A stretch of 33,774 nt of DNA, from positions 1-33,774 of the forward strand of contig JAKAZQ010000033.1 of assembly GCA_021815805.1 (NCBI GenBank), written 5' to 3'. This document shows positions 15,842 to 23,677 of the stretch, piece by piece. The position numbers were made by a program, and so were the translations under genes. The DNA is from Pseudomonadota bacterium. GTDB lineage: Bacteria > Pseudomonadota > Gammaproteobacteria > Burkholderiales > Burkholderiaceae_C. Under the pieces are notes generated by a model. It was not told the DNA's origin, made no database searches, and worked only from the letters and a program-made list of their open reading frames with translations. The first letter of the stretch is position 1. Every line of letters starts with the position of its first letter.

Positions 15842-17068
15842 TCAGGCGGTTCCGGTGACGCCGCGCGGCAGCGTGGCCGCCGGTGCATGCAGGTCGGGCA
15901 GCAGCGCGGCGAGCAGGCCGATCAGCGGCAGGAAGGAACACACCTTGTAGACCCCGACAATGCCGATCAGGTCGGCAAGCTGTCCCAGCGCTGCCGCCCC
16001 GATCCCGCCGAGCCCGAAGGCCAGCCCGAAGAACAGGCCGGAAACCGCGCCGACCTTGCCCGGCATCAGCTCCTGGGCGTACACGACGATGGCCGGGAAG
16101 GCCGACGCGAGCACGAATCCGATGATCGCCGTCAGAAACGCCGAGGTCTCGAGCCCGGCGTAGGGCAGCGCCAGCGTGAACGGGGCGACGCCGAGGATCG
16201 ACACCCAGATCACGCGCTTGCGTCCGATGCGGTCGCCGATCGGGCCGCCCAGCAGGGTGCCGGCAGCGACCGAGGCGAGGAAGATGAACAGGTGGAGTTG
16301 CGCGTCGCGCACACCGATGCCGAAGCGCTGCTGCAGGAAGAAGATGAGATAGGAGTTGATCGACGCCAGATAGAAGAACTTGGAGAAGACCAGCGCCAGC
16401 AGGACCGCCATCGTGCGACGCACCAGCGCCGGCGGATGCGCTTGCGCGGGATGTGCCGCTGCGCGCTTGCGCACCGCGCCCAGGTGATGCGCCGCCCAGC
16501 GCCCGACCAGCGCCAGCAGGACCATGCCCACCAGCGCGGCGATGGAGAACCACGCCACCGAGCGCTGGCCGTGGCTGACGATGATCGCCGCGGCCAGCAG
16601 CGGGCCGAGCGCGCTGCCGGCATTGCCGCCGACCTGGAAAATCGATTGCGCCAGGCCGTGGCGCCCGCCGGAGGCCATGCGCGCCACGCGCGACGACTCG
16701 GGGTGGAAGATCGACGAACCCATGCCCACGCACGCGGCCGCCATCAGCACATGCGCGAAGCTGTCCGCGCGCGACAGCAACAGCAGCCCGGTGAAGGTGA
16801 AGGCCATGCCCAGGGACAGGGAGTAGGGCTGTGGCTTGCGATCGGTGTACAGGCCGACCAGGGGCTGCAGGATCGACGCCGTGATCTGGTAGGTCAGGGT
16901 GATCAGGCCGATGTCCCCGAAGCTCAGGTGGAGATTGCCCTTGAGCAAAGGGTAGATGGCCAGCATCAACGACTGCATCATGTCGTTGATCAGGTGAGAC
17001 AGGCTGATGGCGCCGAGCACCGGAAACTGGGTGCGGGAAACGGCGCCGCGGGTGTCGGTGGCGGGCAT
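15842..17068 (-). CDS. MFS exporter, fosmidomycin-resistance (Fsr) type
   Basis: A 408-residue major facilitator with twelve likely membrane segments and a longer charged central loop (AVRKRAAAHPAQAHPP). The opening LGAISLSHLINDMMQSLMLAIYPLLK and the following GDIGLITLTYQITASILQPLVGLYTDRKP are characteristic of the Fsr family. The phrase GSSIFHPESSRVAR is also a strong mark of that family. E. coli Fsr exports fosmidomycin; natural substrates are unknown, so resistance should not be assumed. The second half repeats the loop signature as GGPIGDRIGRKR. The ATG at 17068 gives a normal family N-terminus; the upstream extension is low in complexity. No good Shine-Dalgarno is visible. The gene is the last of the minus-strand run, 105 nt after the PfkB stop. 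Confidence 0.85.
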   Translation of the reverse strand: MPATDTRGAVSRTQFPVLGAISLSHLINDMMQSLMLAIYPLLKGNLHLSFGDIGLITLTYQITASILQPLVGLYTDRKPQPYSLSLGMAFTFTGLLLLSRADSFAHVLMAAACVGMGSSIFHPESSRVARMASGGRHGLAQSIFQVGGNAGSALGPLLAAAIIVSHGQRSVAWFSIAALVGMVLLALVGRWAAHHLGAVRKRAAAHPAQAHPPALVRRTMAVLLALVFSKFFYLASINSYLIFFLQQRFGIGVRDAQLHLFIFLASVAAGTLLGGPIGDRIGRKRVIWVSILGVAPFTLALPYAGLETSAFLTAIIGFVLASAFPAIVVYAQELMPGKVGAVSGLFFGLAFGLGGIGAAALGQLADLIGIVGVYKVCSFLPLIGLLAALLPDLHAPAATLPRGVTGTA

Positions 17069-17173
17069 GCGCGGAGCGGCGGACGGGCCGCATGCAGGAT
17101 GCGCGCGGCGGCGAAGCAAAGACTGTACGACGAGCCGGGTTTTTTTGCCGGCGCGCGGCGCGCCCCGCCGGGC

Positions 17174-18127
17174 TCAGGCCGCGCGTTCGCTGTCCGGGGG
17201 TGGCACGCCGTAGGCGCTGCGGAAGTCCTGCAGCGCCTGGTCCAGGCTGCAGCTGTGGTTCTGCGGGCCGCCGCAGGCGACCTTGCGCGCGCCCAGCACA
17301 TTGCCCAGGCGGCAGGCGTCGAGCAGCGGCCAGCCGGCCTCGAGCGCCCACAGCAGGGCGGCGCGAAACGCGTCGCCGCAGCCGGTCGGATCGACCACCC
17401 GCGCTGCCGGACGGGCGGCCACGCGGGTCTGCGATTCGCCCTCGTACACGTCGCAGCCCTGGGCGCCGCGCGTGACCACGAGCCCGCGCACCTGGCCGGC
17501 GATGCGCTGCAGGCTCCAGCCGCAGCGCTCGGCCAGCATCGCGCCTTCGTAGTCGTTGACCACCACCCACGCCGCCAGCTCGACGAAGCGGCGCAGTTCC
17601 TCGGTGCCGAACATCGGCAGTCCCTGGCCGGGGTCGAACACGAACGGCAAGCCGGCCTGCGCCATCTGCTCGGCGTGCTCGAGCATGGCCTGGCGGCCGT
17701 CGGGGGCGATGATGCCCAGGCGCAGGCCGCTTTGCCGCGGCACCGGCTGGGTGTGCGCGAACTGCATGGCCCCTGGATGGAACGAGGTGATCTGGTTGTC
17801 GTCGCGATCCGTGATGATGTGGGCCTGCGCCGTCAGGCTGTCGGCGATGACCCGCACATGGCGGCGCGAAATGCCGAGCCCATCGAGGCGTTGCTCATAG
17901 TCGACGCCGTCGCTGCCCAGCGTCGCCAGCACCACCGGTTCGCCACCCAGCAATCGCATCGTGTATGCGATGTTGCCGGCGCAACCGCCGAAATCCTTGC
18001 GCATGCTCGGGACCAGGAACGCCACGTTGAGCATGTGGACCTTGTCCGGCAGGATATGGTCGGCGAAGCGACCGTCGAAGGCGGTGATGGTGTCGTAGGC
18101 GAGGGATCCGCAGATCAGACTGGACAT
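17174..18127 (-). CDS. PfkB-family carbohydrate/nucleoside kinase
   Basis: A 317-residue ribokinase-fold (PfkB) kinase. The N-terminal region has MSSLICGSLAYDTI and the substrate-side glycine motif GGCAGNIAYTMRLLGG. The C-terminal catalytic and anion-hole motif reads DPTGCGDAFRAALLWALE, where the usual GAGD is GCGD but the catalytic Asp is present. The lid-region sequence after the first strand (DGRFADHILPDKVHMLNVAFL) resembles adenosine-kinase-like members of the family. Nucleoside, ribose or fructose substrates all remain possible. The ATG at 18127 is the natural start. The gene lies 120 nt behind tpx, with a strong hairpin in the gap, and 105 nt ahead of the MFS gene. Neither neighbour indicates the substrate. 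Confidence 0.8.
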   Translation of the reverse strand: MSSLICGSLAYDTITAFDGRFADHILPDKVHMLNVAFLVPSMRKDFGGCAGNIAYTMRLLGGEPVVLATLGSDGVDYEQRLDGLGISRRHVRVIADSLTAQAHIITDRDDNQITSFHPGAMQFAHTQPVPRQSGLRLGIIAPDGRQAMLEHAEQMAQAGLPFVFDPGQGLPMFGTEELRRFVELAAWVVVNDYEGAMLAERCGWSLQRIAGQVRGLVVTRGAQGCDVYEGESQTRVAARPAARVVDPTGCGDAFRAALLWALEAGWPLLDACRLGNVLGARKVACGGPQNHSCSLDQALQDFRSAYGVPPPDSERAA

Positions 18128-18183
18128 GGGCGCGGGGTGTCGCGTCGTGCGCGCGTGGACGTGGCTGCAATGCCCACACTGTA

Positions 18184-18216
18184 GCGCCTGCCACGGCGAC
18201 GCCCCGCGGCAGGCGC
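18184..18216 (-). terminator. Hairpin behind tpx
   Basis: A perfect 9-bp stem GCGCCTGCC / GGCAGGCGC (18184-18192, 18208-18216) with a 15-nt loop lies 32 nt after the tpx stop. No T-run follows, so it may be a weak terminator or a stabilising 3' end. Confidence 0.4.
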
Positions 18217-18247
18217 AAGGCGCGCACGCCGCCGCCGGGTGGCGCGC

Positions 18248-18748
18248 TCAGCGAAGCGCCGCGAGTGCCGCGGCGTAGTCGGGTTCCTGGGCGATCTCGG
18301 GCACCAGTTCGCTGTGCAGCACACGGTCGTCGGCGTCCAGCACCACCACGGCGCGCGCCGTCAGTCCGCGCAGCGGCCCGCTGGTCATGTTCACGCCCCA
18401 GTCGGTGAGAAAGCCGGGATTGCGGAAGGTCGACAGCGTGGCCACGTTGTTCAGGCCCTCGACGCTGCAGAAGCGGCTCGCGCCGAACGGCAGGTCGGCC
18501 GACACCACGAGCACCACGGTGTTGTCGAGCTGCGCGGCGTCCTGGTTGAAATGCCGTGCCGACTGCGCACAGGTCGGGGTGTCCAGCGACGGCACGATGT
18601 TCAGCACCTTGCGCTTGCCGGCCCAGGCATCGAGCCCGACGTCGGCCAGGGTCTTGTCGGTCAGGCGCAGCGCGGGGGCGCGGCTGCCCGGCTGGGGCAG
18701 GGTGCCCTGGACGTCGACGGGGGTGCCGCGCAGCGTGATCTGGGGCAT
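18248..18748 (-). CDS. tpx: Thiol peroxidase Tpx
   Basis: A 166-residue atypical two-cysteine peroxiredoxin that reduces hydrogen peroxide and small organic peroxides using thioredoxin. The peroxidatic Cys60 lies in [16 protein letters not shown], and the resolving Cys94 in [16 protein letters not shown]. The helix after Cys60 and the phrase [11 protein letters not shown] are standard for Tpx. The length matches E. coli Tpx (168). The ATG at 18748 has GGAG 8 nt upstream; an in-frame extension of 30 residues has no family counterpart. It lies downstream of the tRNA-Ala terminator, so it should have its own promoter. It is close to the rubrerythrin-DUF3501-yaaA run, adding to a peroxide-defence neighbourhood. 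Confidence 0.95.
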   Translation of the reverse strand: MPQITLRGTPVDVQGTLPQPGSRAPALRLTDKTLADVGLDAWAGKRKVLNIVPSLDTPTCAQSARHFNQDAAQLDNTVVLVVSADLPFGASRFCSVEGLNNVATLSTFRNPGFLTDWGVNMTSGPLRGLTARAVVVLDADDRVLHSELVPEIAQEPDYAAALAALR

Positions 18749-19055
18749 GGGTTTGGTCTCCGGAGGAAAGTCGGGGAAATGGGCGGCACGGGGCGCTGTT
18801 AGCGGTGAATTGTGCGTCGGAGCCAACTCGTGCAGCAATGTTCATCCATGCTAGTGAGTCCCGCCGCAGCCGTTCGATGCCCCGCAATCACCACTTTGTT
18901 GACGTGGTGAAGGTCGGCTGCGCCGGCGGTCTCCGGCGCAGCGGGGAACTTCGCCCGGACCAGCGTCAGGCGCCCGAGAACAAGCGCCCAGGAGCAGACG
19001 TCCCAAAGCGCATAGGCCCGGCAGCGCAAAGGCCCAAAAACCAAAAACCCAAAAG
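18749..19055. other. Gap upstream of tpx, no gene seen
   Basis: About 300 bp between the tpx start and the tRNA terminator. Its tpx-proximal part holds the Shine-Dalgarno. The rest has no supported open frame on either strand. About 19029-19055 it is A-rich on the plus strand, which is the T-rich tail of the tRNA terminator on the minus strand. No clear -35/-10 pair for tpx was found. Confidence 0.5.
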
Positions 19056-19095
19056 CAAACCGCGCACTACATCGCAGGACGTAGTGCGCGGTTTG
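19056..19095 (-). terminator. Intrinsic terminator of tRNA-Ala
   Basis: A 15-bp perfect stem (19056-19070 with 19081-19095; arm core CCGCGCACTAC) with a 10-nt loop lies 11 nt after the tRNA 3' end. It is followed on the minus strand by CTTTTGGGTTTTTGGTTTTTGG, a T-rich tract interrupted by G. Confidence 0.85.
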
Positions 19096-19106
19096 TTCGA
19101 GACTTG

Positions 19107-19182
<76 letters not shown>

Positions 19183-19194
19183 GCAGAAGCGAAC

Positions 19195-19200
19195 ATCATA
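19195..19200 (-). promoter_or_regulatory. Possible -10 box for tRNA-Ala
   Basis: On the minus strand TATGAT lies 12 nt before the tRNA 5' end, a suitable place for a start a few bases upstream of it. The -35 is weak (TTCCCT at 18-nt spacing), so the tRNA may also be processed from the yaaA transcript. Confidence 0.35.
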
Positions 19201-19241
19201 CACTACCCTGCGTCGGCGAGGGAAGCCCCGTGGCGCCGGCC

Positions 19242-20021
19242 TCAGGCGGCGCCACGGGTGCGGCGGAACACCCAGCGCGCGTCGTCCGAGGCCTCGGGGG
19301 CGTGGGCGTAGCCCTCGAGCGCGAATTCGCGCAGTTGCTCGGGCTGGTCGATGCGCTGCTCGATGATCCAGCGCGTCATCAGGCCGCGCGCGCGCTTGGC
19401 ATGCACGCCGATCACGCGCCAGCGCCCGGTGTCGCCTTCCTGGAACACGATGTCCAGCACCGGCAGGCCCAGCGCGGCGCGATCCACCGCGCGGAAATAT
19501 TCCTCCGAGGCGAGGTTCAGCAACAGCCGGTGGCGGTGCGACGCGAGTTGCTCGCGCAGCGCCTCGGCGATGCGCGTGCCCCAGAAGGCGTACAGGTCGC
19601 GGCCCGCCGGGTTGGCCAGGCGCGTGCCCATTTCGAGGCGGTAGGCCTGCAGCAGGTCGAGCGGGCGCAGCACGCCATACAGGCCGCTGAGCATGACCAC
19701 GTGATCCTGGGCCCAGCGCAGATCCGCCGGCGTCAGGTGGGCGGCATCGAGCCCGGTGTACACGTCGCCGGCGAACGCCAGGATCGCCGGGCGGCTGTTG
19801 CCGGCGTCGAACTGCTCCGACCATGCCGCGTAGCGCTGCGCATTCAGCACGGCCAGGCGCTCGGAAATGTCCATCAGGCTGCTCAGCTGCGCCGGCGCCA
19901 TGCCGCGCAGGATGTCGATCAGGCGCGCCGAATCGGCGATGAATCTCGGCAGCGTGGTGGGCAGCGGCGGTGTCGCGCCGTCCATGTCCAGGGTCTTGGC
20001 CGGAGACAGGGCCAGCAGCAT
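19242..20021 (-). CDS. yaaA: Peroxide stress protein YaaA
   Basis: A 259-residue member of the YaaA (UPF0246) family. In E. coli YaaA is induced by peroxide through OxyR and lowers free intracellular iron, limiting Fenton damage; the fold binds DNA in vitro but the mechanism is unclear. Family marks here are the N-terminal LLALSPAKTLDMD, the central AFAGDVYTGLDA, MLSGLYGVLRPLDLLQAYRLEMGTRLANP, LYAFWGTRI and LLLNLASEEYF. VIGVHAKRARGLMTRWII follows near the C-terminus. The length is normal. The ATG at 20021 has GAGG 8 nt upstream. It starts 21 nt after the DUF3501 stop, so it is very probably the last protein gene of the rubrerythrin operon. Confidence 0.93.
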   Translation of the reverse strand: MLLALSPAKTLDMDGATPPLPTTLPRFIADSARLIDILRGMAPAQLSSLMDISERLAVLNAQRYAAWSEQFDAGNSRPAILAFAGDVYTGLDAAHLTPADLRWAQDHVVMLSGLYGVLRPLDLLQAYRLEMGTRLANPAGRDLYAFWGTRIAEALREQLASHRHRLLLNLASEEYFRAVDRAALGLPVLDIVFQEGDTGRWRVIGVHAKRARGLMTRWIIEQRIDQPEQLREFALEGYAHAPEASDDARWVFRRTRGAA

Positions 20022-20042
20022 CGGGACGTCCTCGTCAGGGGT

Positions 20043-20627
20043 TCATTGCGGGGCGAGGTCGCGCAGCAGGGCGTCGCGGGTCGCGTCGCCGACGGCCTCG
20101 CGGACAGTGTAGTGGGGATGGTCGCAGCCGATGGCCACGGCGGCGCCGGCCTGCAGGGCGCGGACGGTCTCGGGCGCGAACTCGAAGCGCAGGAAATGCA
20201 CCGACGAGGTCTTGTCGGCGGTCTCGCGCTGCAGGTCCTCGTCGGCGATCGCCGGCGTGCGCGCGCAGCCGGCGACCTCGACGTACACCCGGTCCTCGAT
20301 GCCCAGCAGGCGCGCCAGCTCGCGTCTGCGCTGGTCGACGTCCGGGTACTCCAGCAGCAGGGTCGCCTTCCAGTTGGCGCCGTCGGGAATCAGCGCCGCG
20401 TAGGCGTCGATCTCGTCCTGGATGGCCGCCGGCTCGAAGATTTTCTCGATGCGCAGCATCTCCTGGATCTGGTAGCGGATGGTGCGCTCGTCCTCGAACT
20501 GCAGCGTCAGGTGTTCGCCCAGATGCACCGAGCGCAGCTTGCGGTGCGCGATGATGCCGGCGCGCAGCGCCGCGCGCTGGCGCGCGTAGGCCTCCAGGCT
20601 CAGCAGGCTTTCGGGGGTCGGTTTCAT
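20043..20627 (-). CDS. DUF3501 family protein
   Basis: A 194-residue protein of the DUF3501 family, of unknown biochemical function. Typical stretches are the N-terminal SLEAYARQRAALRAGIIAHRKLRSVHLGEHLTLQFED, RYQIQEMLRIEKIF and DEIDAYAALIPDGANWKATLLLEYPDV, then LGIEDRVYVEV. No signal peptide, membrane segment or conserved Cys cluster is visible; Cys121 and Cys178 are single. Family members are regularly encoded next to a rubrerythrin and a CCG-type iron-sulphur protein, as here. A shared role in peroxide reduction or electron delivery is reasonable but inferred. It starts 19 nt after the Fe-S gene stop and is followed by yaaA after 21 nt. Confidence 0.85.
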   Translation of the reverse strand: MKPTPESLLSLEAYARQRAALRAGIIAHRKLRSVHLGEHLTLQFEDERTIRYQIQEMLRIEKIFEPAAIQDEIDAYAALIPDGANWKATLLLEYPDVDQRRRELARLLGIEDRVYVEVAGCARTPAIADEDLQRETADKTSSVHFLRFEFAPETVRALQAGAAVAIGCDHPHYTVREAVGDATRDALLRDLAPQ

Positions 20628-20646
20628 GCGGCGAGGTCTCCGGGTT

Positions 20647-21996
20647 TCACAGGCCGTAGGCCATGCGCAGCAGGCTCAGCGGATGCGCCAGTTGCGGCTG
20701 CTGCTCGCCGCCCAGCTCGGCCACGCCCTGCGCGATGTGGTGCCCGCCCAGCGGGCAGTCCGAGCCGATGTAGTCGGGCTGCGCCGCGGCCATCGCCTTG
20801 AACACCGGCTTGCCGATTTTCATCGCGTCGGCGTGATGCGCCTTTTTCACGCCGTAGGTGCCGGCGTGCCCGGAGCAGCGTTCGATGGTGGTGAACTGCA
20901 GCTCGGTGGCCGCCGCCACCAGCTTGAACACCTCCTCGGTCTTGCGCCCGATGTTCTGCACCCGGCCGTGGCACGGGATCTGGTAGGCGACGCGCCCCAG
21001 CGAATGCTTGAAATCGGTTTTCAGCAGGCCGTCGCGGTGCCGCGCCATGAGGTATTCGAAAGGGTCCCACATGGCGTCGCGCACCGCCAGCACGTCGGGG
21101 TCGTCGGGAAACAGCAGCGGCAGTTCCTGCTTGAACATCAGCGTGCACGACGGCACCCCGGCGAGGATCGCGCGGCCCTCGCGGGCGTGGCGCACCAGCA
21201 GCGGGATGTTGGCGCGCATCGCGCGCTCCACGCCCTGCAGGTCGCCGAGCTCGAGCTGCGGCATGCCGCAGCAACGCTCCTTCTGCACCAGCTCGTAGGC
21301 GACCTCGTTGTGGTCGAGTACCTTGAGCAGGTCGAGTCCGATGCCCGGCTCGTTGTAGTTGATGAAACAGGTCGAGAACACCGCGACGCGGCCCGGCGTG
21401 CGCTCGCCGTCCACCGCCTGCGTCGTGCGCGCCGCAGGCGCACTGGCGCGCAGCGTGCGTGTGGCCAGTTCCGGCAGCCAGGCATGGCGGTCGACGCCGA
21501 CGGTCTTTTCCATCAGCGCGCGCGCCGCCGGCACGCGGTTGACCGCGTTGACCGTCTGCACCACGATCGGAATGCCCGCGAGCTTGCCGTGCACGTCGGT
21601 GGCCGCCAGCAGCCGGCTGGCGCGCGGCACCTTGCCCTGGCGGAATTCGATCGCCTTGGCGCGCAGCATGGTGTGCGGGAAGTCCAGGTTCCACGGGTGC
21701 GGCGGCACGTACGGGCACTTGGTCATGTAGCACAGGTCGCAGATGTAGCACTGGTCGACGACCTTCCAGTAGTCGGCCTTGTCCACGCCGTCGAGCTCGC
21801 CGCTGCTGCCTTCGTCGATCAGGTCGAACAGCGTGGGAAACGCCTGGCACAGAGAGACGCAGCGTCGACAGCCATGGCAGATGTCGAACACCCGCTCCAT
21901 TTCGGCGAGGCACGATGCCTCGTCGTAGAACGTCTCGCTGCGCCAGTCCAGCGGATGGCGCGTGGGTGCTTCCAGATTGCCTTCGCGCGTGCTCAT
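20647..21996 (-). CDS. Iron-sulphur oxidoreductase, GlpC/HdrD-like, rubrerythrin-linked
   Basis: A 449-residue cytoplasmic Fe-S protein. The N-terminal third has two [4Fe-4S] ferredoxin motifs: CHGCRRCVSLC and CYICDLCYMTKCP, each C-x2-C-x2-C-x3-C. The C-terminal part has two CCG-type domains of the heterodisulphide-reductase/GlpC family. The first keeps STCF...RCCGMP...PSC; the second reads PCHGR...RCSGHAGTYG...DCPLGG, with Ser for the second Cys of the CC pair. GlpC passes electrons from GlpAB to quinone. This subgroup, found with rubrerythrin and DUF3501, could feed electrons to the rubrerythrin, but no experiment is known to me. The ATG at 21996 has AGGAGG 9 nt upstream. It lies 109 nt behind the rubrerythrin stop, with a hairpin in that gap. 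Confidence 0.82.
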   Translation of the reverse strand: MSTREGNLEAPTRHPLDWRSETFYDEASCLAEMERVFDICHGCRRCVSLCQAFPTLFDLIDEGSSGELDGVDKADYWKVVDQCYICDLCYMTKCPYVPPHPWNLDFPHTMLRAKAIEFRQGKVPRASRLLAATDVHGKLAGIPIVVQTVNAVNRVPAARALMEKTVGVDRHAWLPELATRTLRASAPAARTTQAVDGERTPGRVAVFSTCFINYNEPGIGLDLLKVLDHNEVAYELVQKERCCGMPQLELGDLQGVERAMRANIPLLVRHAREGRAILAGVPSCTLMFKQELPLLFPDDPDVLAVRDAMWDPFEYLMARHRDGLLKTDFKHSLGRVAYQIPCHGRVQNIGRKTEEVFKLVAAATELQFTTIERCSGHAGTYGVKKAHHADAMKIGKPVFKAMAAAQPDYIGSDCPLGGHHIAQGVAELGGEQQPQLAHPLSLLRMAYGL

Positions 21997-22075
21997 GGGT
22001 GCCGGCCTCCTGGGCGCGGGCGGGCACCCGCGCGAATGCGGTCATGGACGCCGGCGCAGCGCCGGCGCAGCGGAC

Positions 22076-22096
22076 GGGCCGGGCGCCGCCCGGCCC
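22076..22096 (-). other. Hairpin between rubrerythrin and Fe-S genes
   Basis: GGGCCGGGC / GCCCGGCCC is a perfect 9-bp stem with a 3-nt loop, 10 nt after the rubrerythrin stop, with no T-run. It may protect a shorter rubrerythrin mRNA or partly stop transcription, which would give more rubrerythrin than Fe-S protein. Confidence 0.45.
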
Positions 22097-22105
22097 GGCG
22101 GGCCG

Positions 22106-22528
22106 TCAGTCGGCCAGCACGTCGAGCGCCTTCTGGTAGCGGTTGGCGTGCGAGCGCTCGGCCTTCGCCAGCGTGGAGAACCAGTCGGCGATCTCGTCGA
22201 AGCCTTCGTCGCGCGCGGTCTTCGCCATGCCCGGGTACATGTCCGTGTACTCGTGGGTCTCGCCGGCCACCGCGGCCTTCAGGTTGTCGCGCGTGGCACC
22301 GATCGGCATGCCGGTGGCCGGGTCGCCCACCGCCTCCAGGAATTCCAGGTGGCCGTGCGCATGCCCGGTCTCGCCTTCGGCGGTGGAGCGGAACAGCGCC
22401 GCGACGTCGTTCTGGCCCTCGATGTCGGCCTTGTTCGCGAAGTACAGGTAGCGCCGGTTGGCCATGGACTCGCCGGCAAACGCATCCTTGAGGTTCTGCT
22501 CGGTCTTCGAGCCTTTGAGAGTGCTCAT
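22106..22528 (-). CDS. Short rubrerythrin (ferritin-like, no rubredoxin domain)
   Basis: A 140-residue di-iron peroxidase-type protein. Rubrerythrins reduce hydrogen peroxide to water. Likely iron ligands in the four-helix bundle are Glu20, Glu53 and His56 ([10 protein letters not shown]), Glu90/Glu93 (GETHEY), and Glu124/His127 (AERSHANRY). The chain ends at VLAD right after the last helix, so the C-terminal rubredoxin domain of classical rubrerythrin, with its CxxC pairs, is absent. An outside electron donor is needed, and the Fe-S protein encoded next is a candidate. The ATG at 22528 has GGAG 6 nt upstream; an upstream in-frame extension lacks family similarity. It is first in the run rubrerythrin, Fe-S protein, DUF3501, yaaA. 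Confidence 0.9.
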   Translation of the reverse strand: MSTLKGSKTEQNLKDAFAGESMANRRYLYFANKADIEGQNDVAALFRSTAEGETGHAHGHLEFLEAVGDPATGMPIGATRDNLKAAVAGETHEYTDMYPGMAKTARDEGFDEIADWFSTLAKAERSHANRYQKALDVLAD

Positions 22529-22616
22529 CGATGTCTCCTGCAGTGGTGTCGGTTGGGCGGCCTGCTCGGCGGCAACGTCGGCATCGGCGGCAGGGCTCGA
22601 CCCAATGTAGGCCTGG

Positions 22617-22650
22617 TGCATGACAGTGTCTAATGCAGTATGTCAATGCA
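22617..22650. promoter_or_regulatory. Dyad in the rubrerythrin divergent promoter region
   Basis: TGCATGACA (22617-22625) and TGTCAATGCA (22641-22650) form an inverted repeat with one extra A and a 15-nt spacer. On the minus strand the right arm contains a perfect -35 hexamer TTGACA (22641-22646), but no good -10 follows at 16-18 nt. The gap serves both rubrerythrin and the divergent dehydrogenase. The pattern does not match an OxyR, Fur or FNR consensus I can recognise. Confidence 0.4.
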
Positions 22651-22700
22651 ACTCATAGTTTCACGCTATCCGTCGCCGCGTTTGCGCACCCCACGCCACC

Positions 22701-23675
22701 ATGACCACCCCGTCTTGCGCCGCACCATCGTCGCCCACCACACCGTCCGCGAGCGCCGCGACGGGCTCCTGCGTTGCGCGTAGCGGCGCTGCGCTGCGCG
22801 TCGGGTTCATCGGCCTCGGGGCCATGGGCATGCCGATGGCCGGTCATCTGCGCCGCGCCGGGCATGAACTGGTGGCCTGGGCGCGCAGCGCGGGAACTCG
22901 ACAGGGGCTCGAGCAGGCCGGCATCGCGTGCGCCGGCAGTCCGGCCGAGCTGGCCGCCCGGGTCGACGTGCTGTTCAGCAATGTCACCAGCACCGAGGAC
23001 GTCCGCGAGGTGCTGCTCGGTGCACAGGGCGCGGTGCATGGCGCGCGTGCCGGTCTGCTGTGCATCGATCACAGCACCATCGCGCCGCAGGGCGCGCGCG
23101 ACATCGCGACGCGGCTCGCGGCGCGCGAAGTCGGCTTCGTCGACGCCCCGGTGTCGGGCGGCGTGCGTGGTGCGCAGCAGGCCACGCTGTCGATCATGGT
23201 CGGCGGCGCCGAGGCGGATTTCGAGCGCGCCGCGCCGCTGCTGCAACTGCTGGGCAGCAGCGTGACCTACATGGGGCCGAGCGGCAGCGGGCAGGTCGCC
23301 AAGTTGTGCAACCAGCTGGTGCAGGTGGTGACCATCCAGGGCATCGCCGAGGCCATGCGCCTGGCCGCCGCCGAGCGCGCCGACCTGTCGCGGGTGCTGC
23401 AGGCGCTGTCGGCCGGGTTCGCAGGCAGCCGCATGCTCGACCTGATGGGGCCGAAGATGGCCGCGCGCGATTTCAGCGCCGGCATCGAGGCGCGGCTGCA
23501 CGCCAAGGATTTCGGGCTGGCCGCCGAGGCGGCGGCGCAGGCCGGGCTCGAACTGCCGGCGCTGCGCGTGGTGCACGCGCAGTTGCTCGAGCTGATGCGC
23601 CACGGCTGGGGACGCGACGACACCAGTTCGTTGCTGCGCGTGCTCGAGGCCGCGCCCGGGCCGCGCGCCGGCTGA
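22701..23675 (+). CDS. 3-hydroxyisobutyrate dehydrogenase family NAD(P)-dependent oxidoreductase
   Basis: A 324-residue beta-hydroxyacid dehydrogenase. The N-terminal Rossmann domain begins at residue ~33 with VGFIGLGAMGMPMAGHL. The substrate-binding motif is VDAPVSGGVRGA. The catalytic lysine lies in GPSGSGQVAKLCNQ, and KDFGLAAEAA closes the helical domain. Family members include 3-hydroxyisobutyrate dehydrogenase and tartronate semialdehyde reductase; the substrate cannot be told by eye. The first ~32 residues are a Ser/Thr/Pro/Ala-rich tail absent from most family members. No better start codon exists before the fold, so the tail may be real or the start non-canonical. The gene is divergent from rubrerythrin and convergent with acnA. 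Confidence 0.8.
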   Translation: MTTPSCAAPSSPTTPSASAATGSCVARSGAALRVGFIGLGAMGMPMAGHLRRAGHELVAWARSAGTRQGLEQAGIACAGSPAELAARVDVLFSNVTSTEDVREVLLGAQGAVHGARAGLLCIDHSTIAPQGARDIATRLAAREVGFVDAPVSGGVRGAQQATLSIMVGGAEADFERAAPLLQLLGSSVTYMGPSGSGQVAKLCNQLVQVVTIQGIAEAMRLAAAERADLSRVLQALSAGFAGSRMLDLMGPKMAARDFSAGIEARLHAKDFGLAAEAAAQAGLELPALRVVHAQLLELMRHGWGRDDTSSLLRVLEAAPGPRAG

Positions 23676-23677
23676 GC

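Noticed and set aside
17129-17146. Terminator at the T7 run GCCGGG-T7-GCCGGC
   Set aside because: The T-run is inside the loop of the only possible stem and nothing T-rich follows on either strand.
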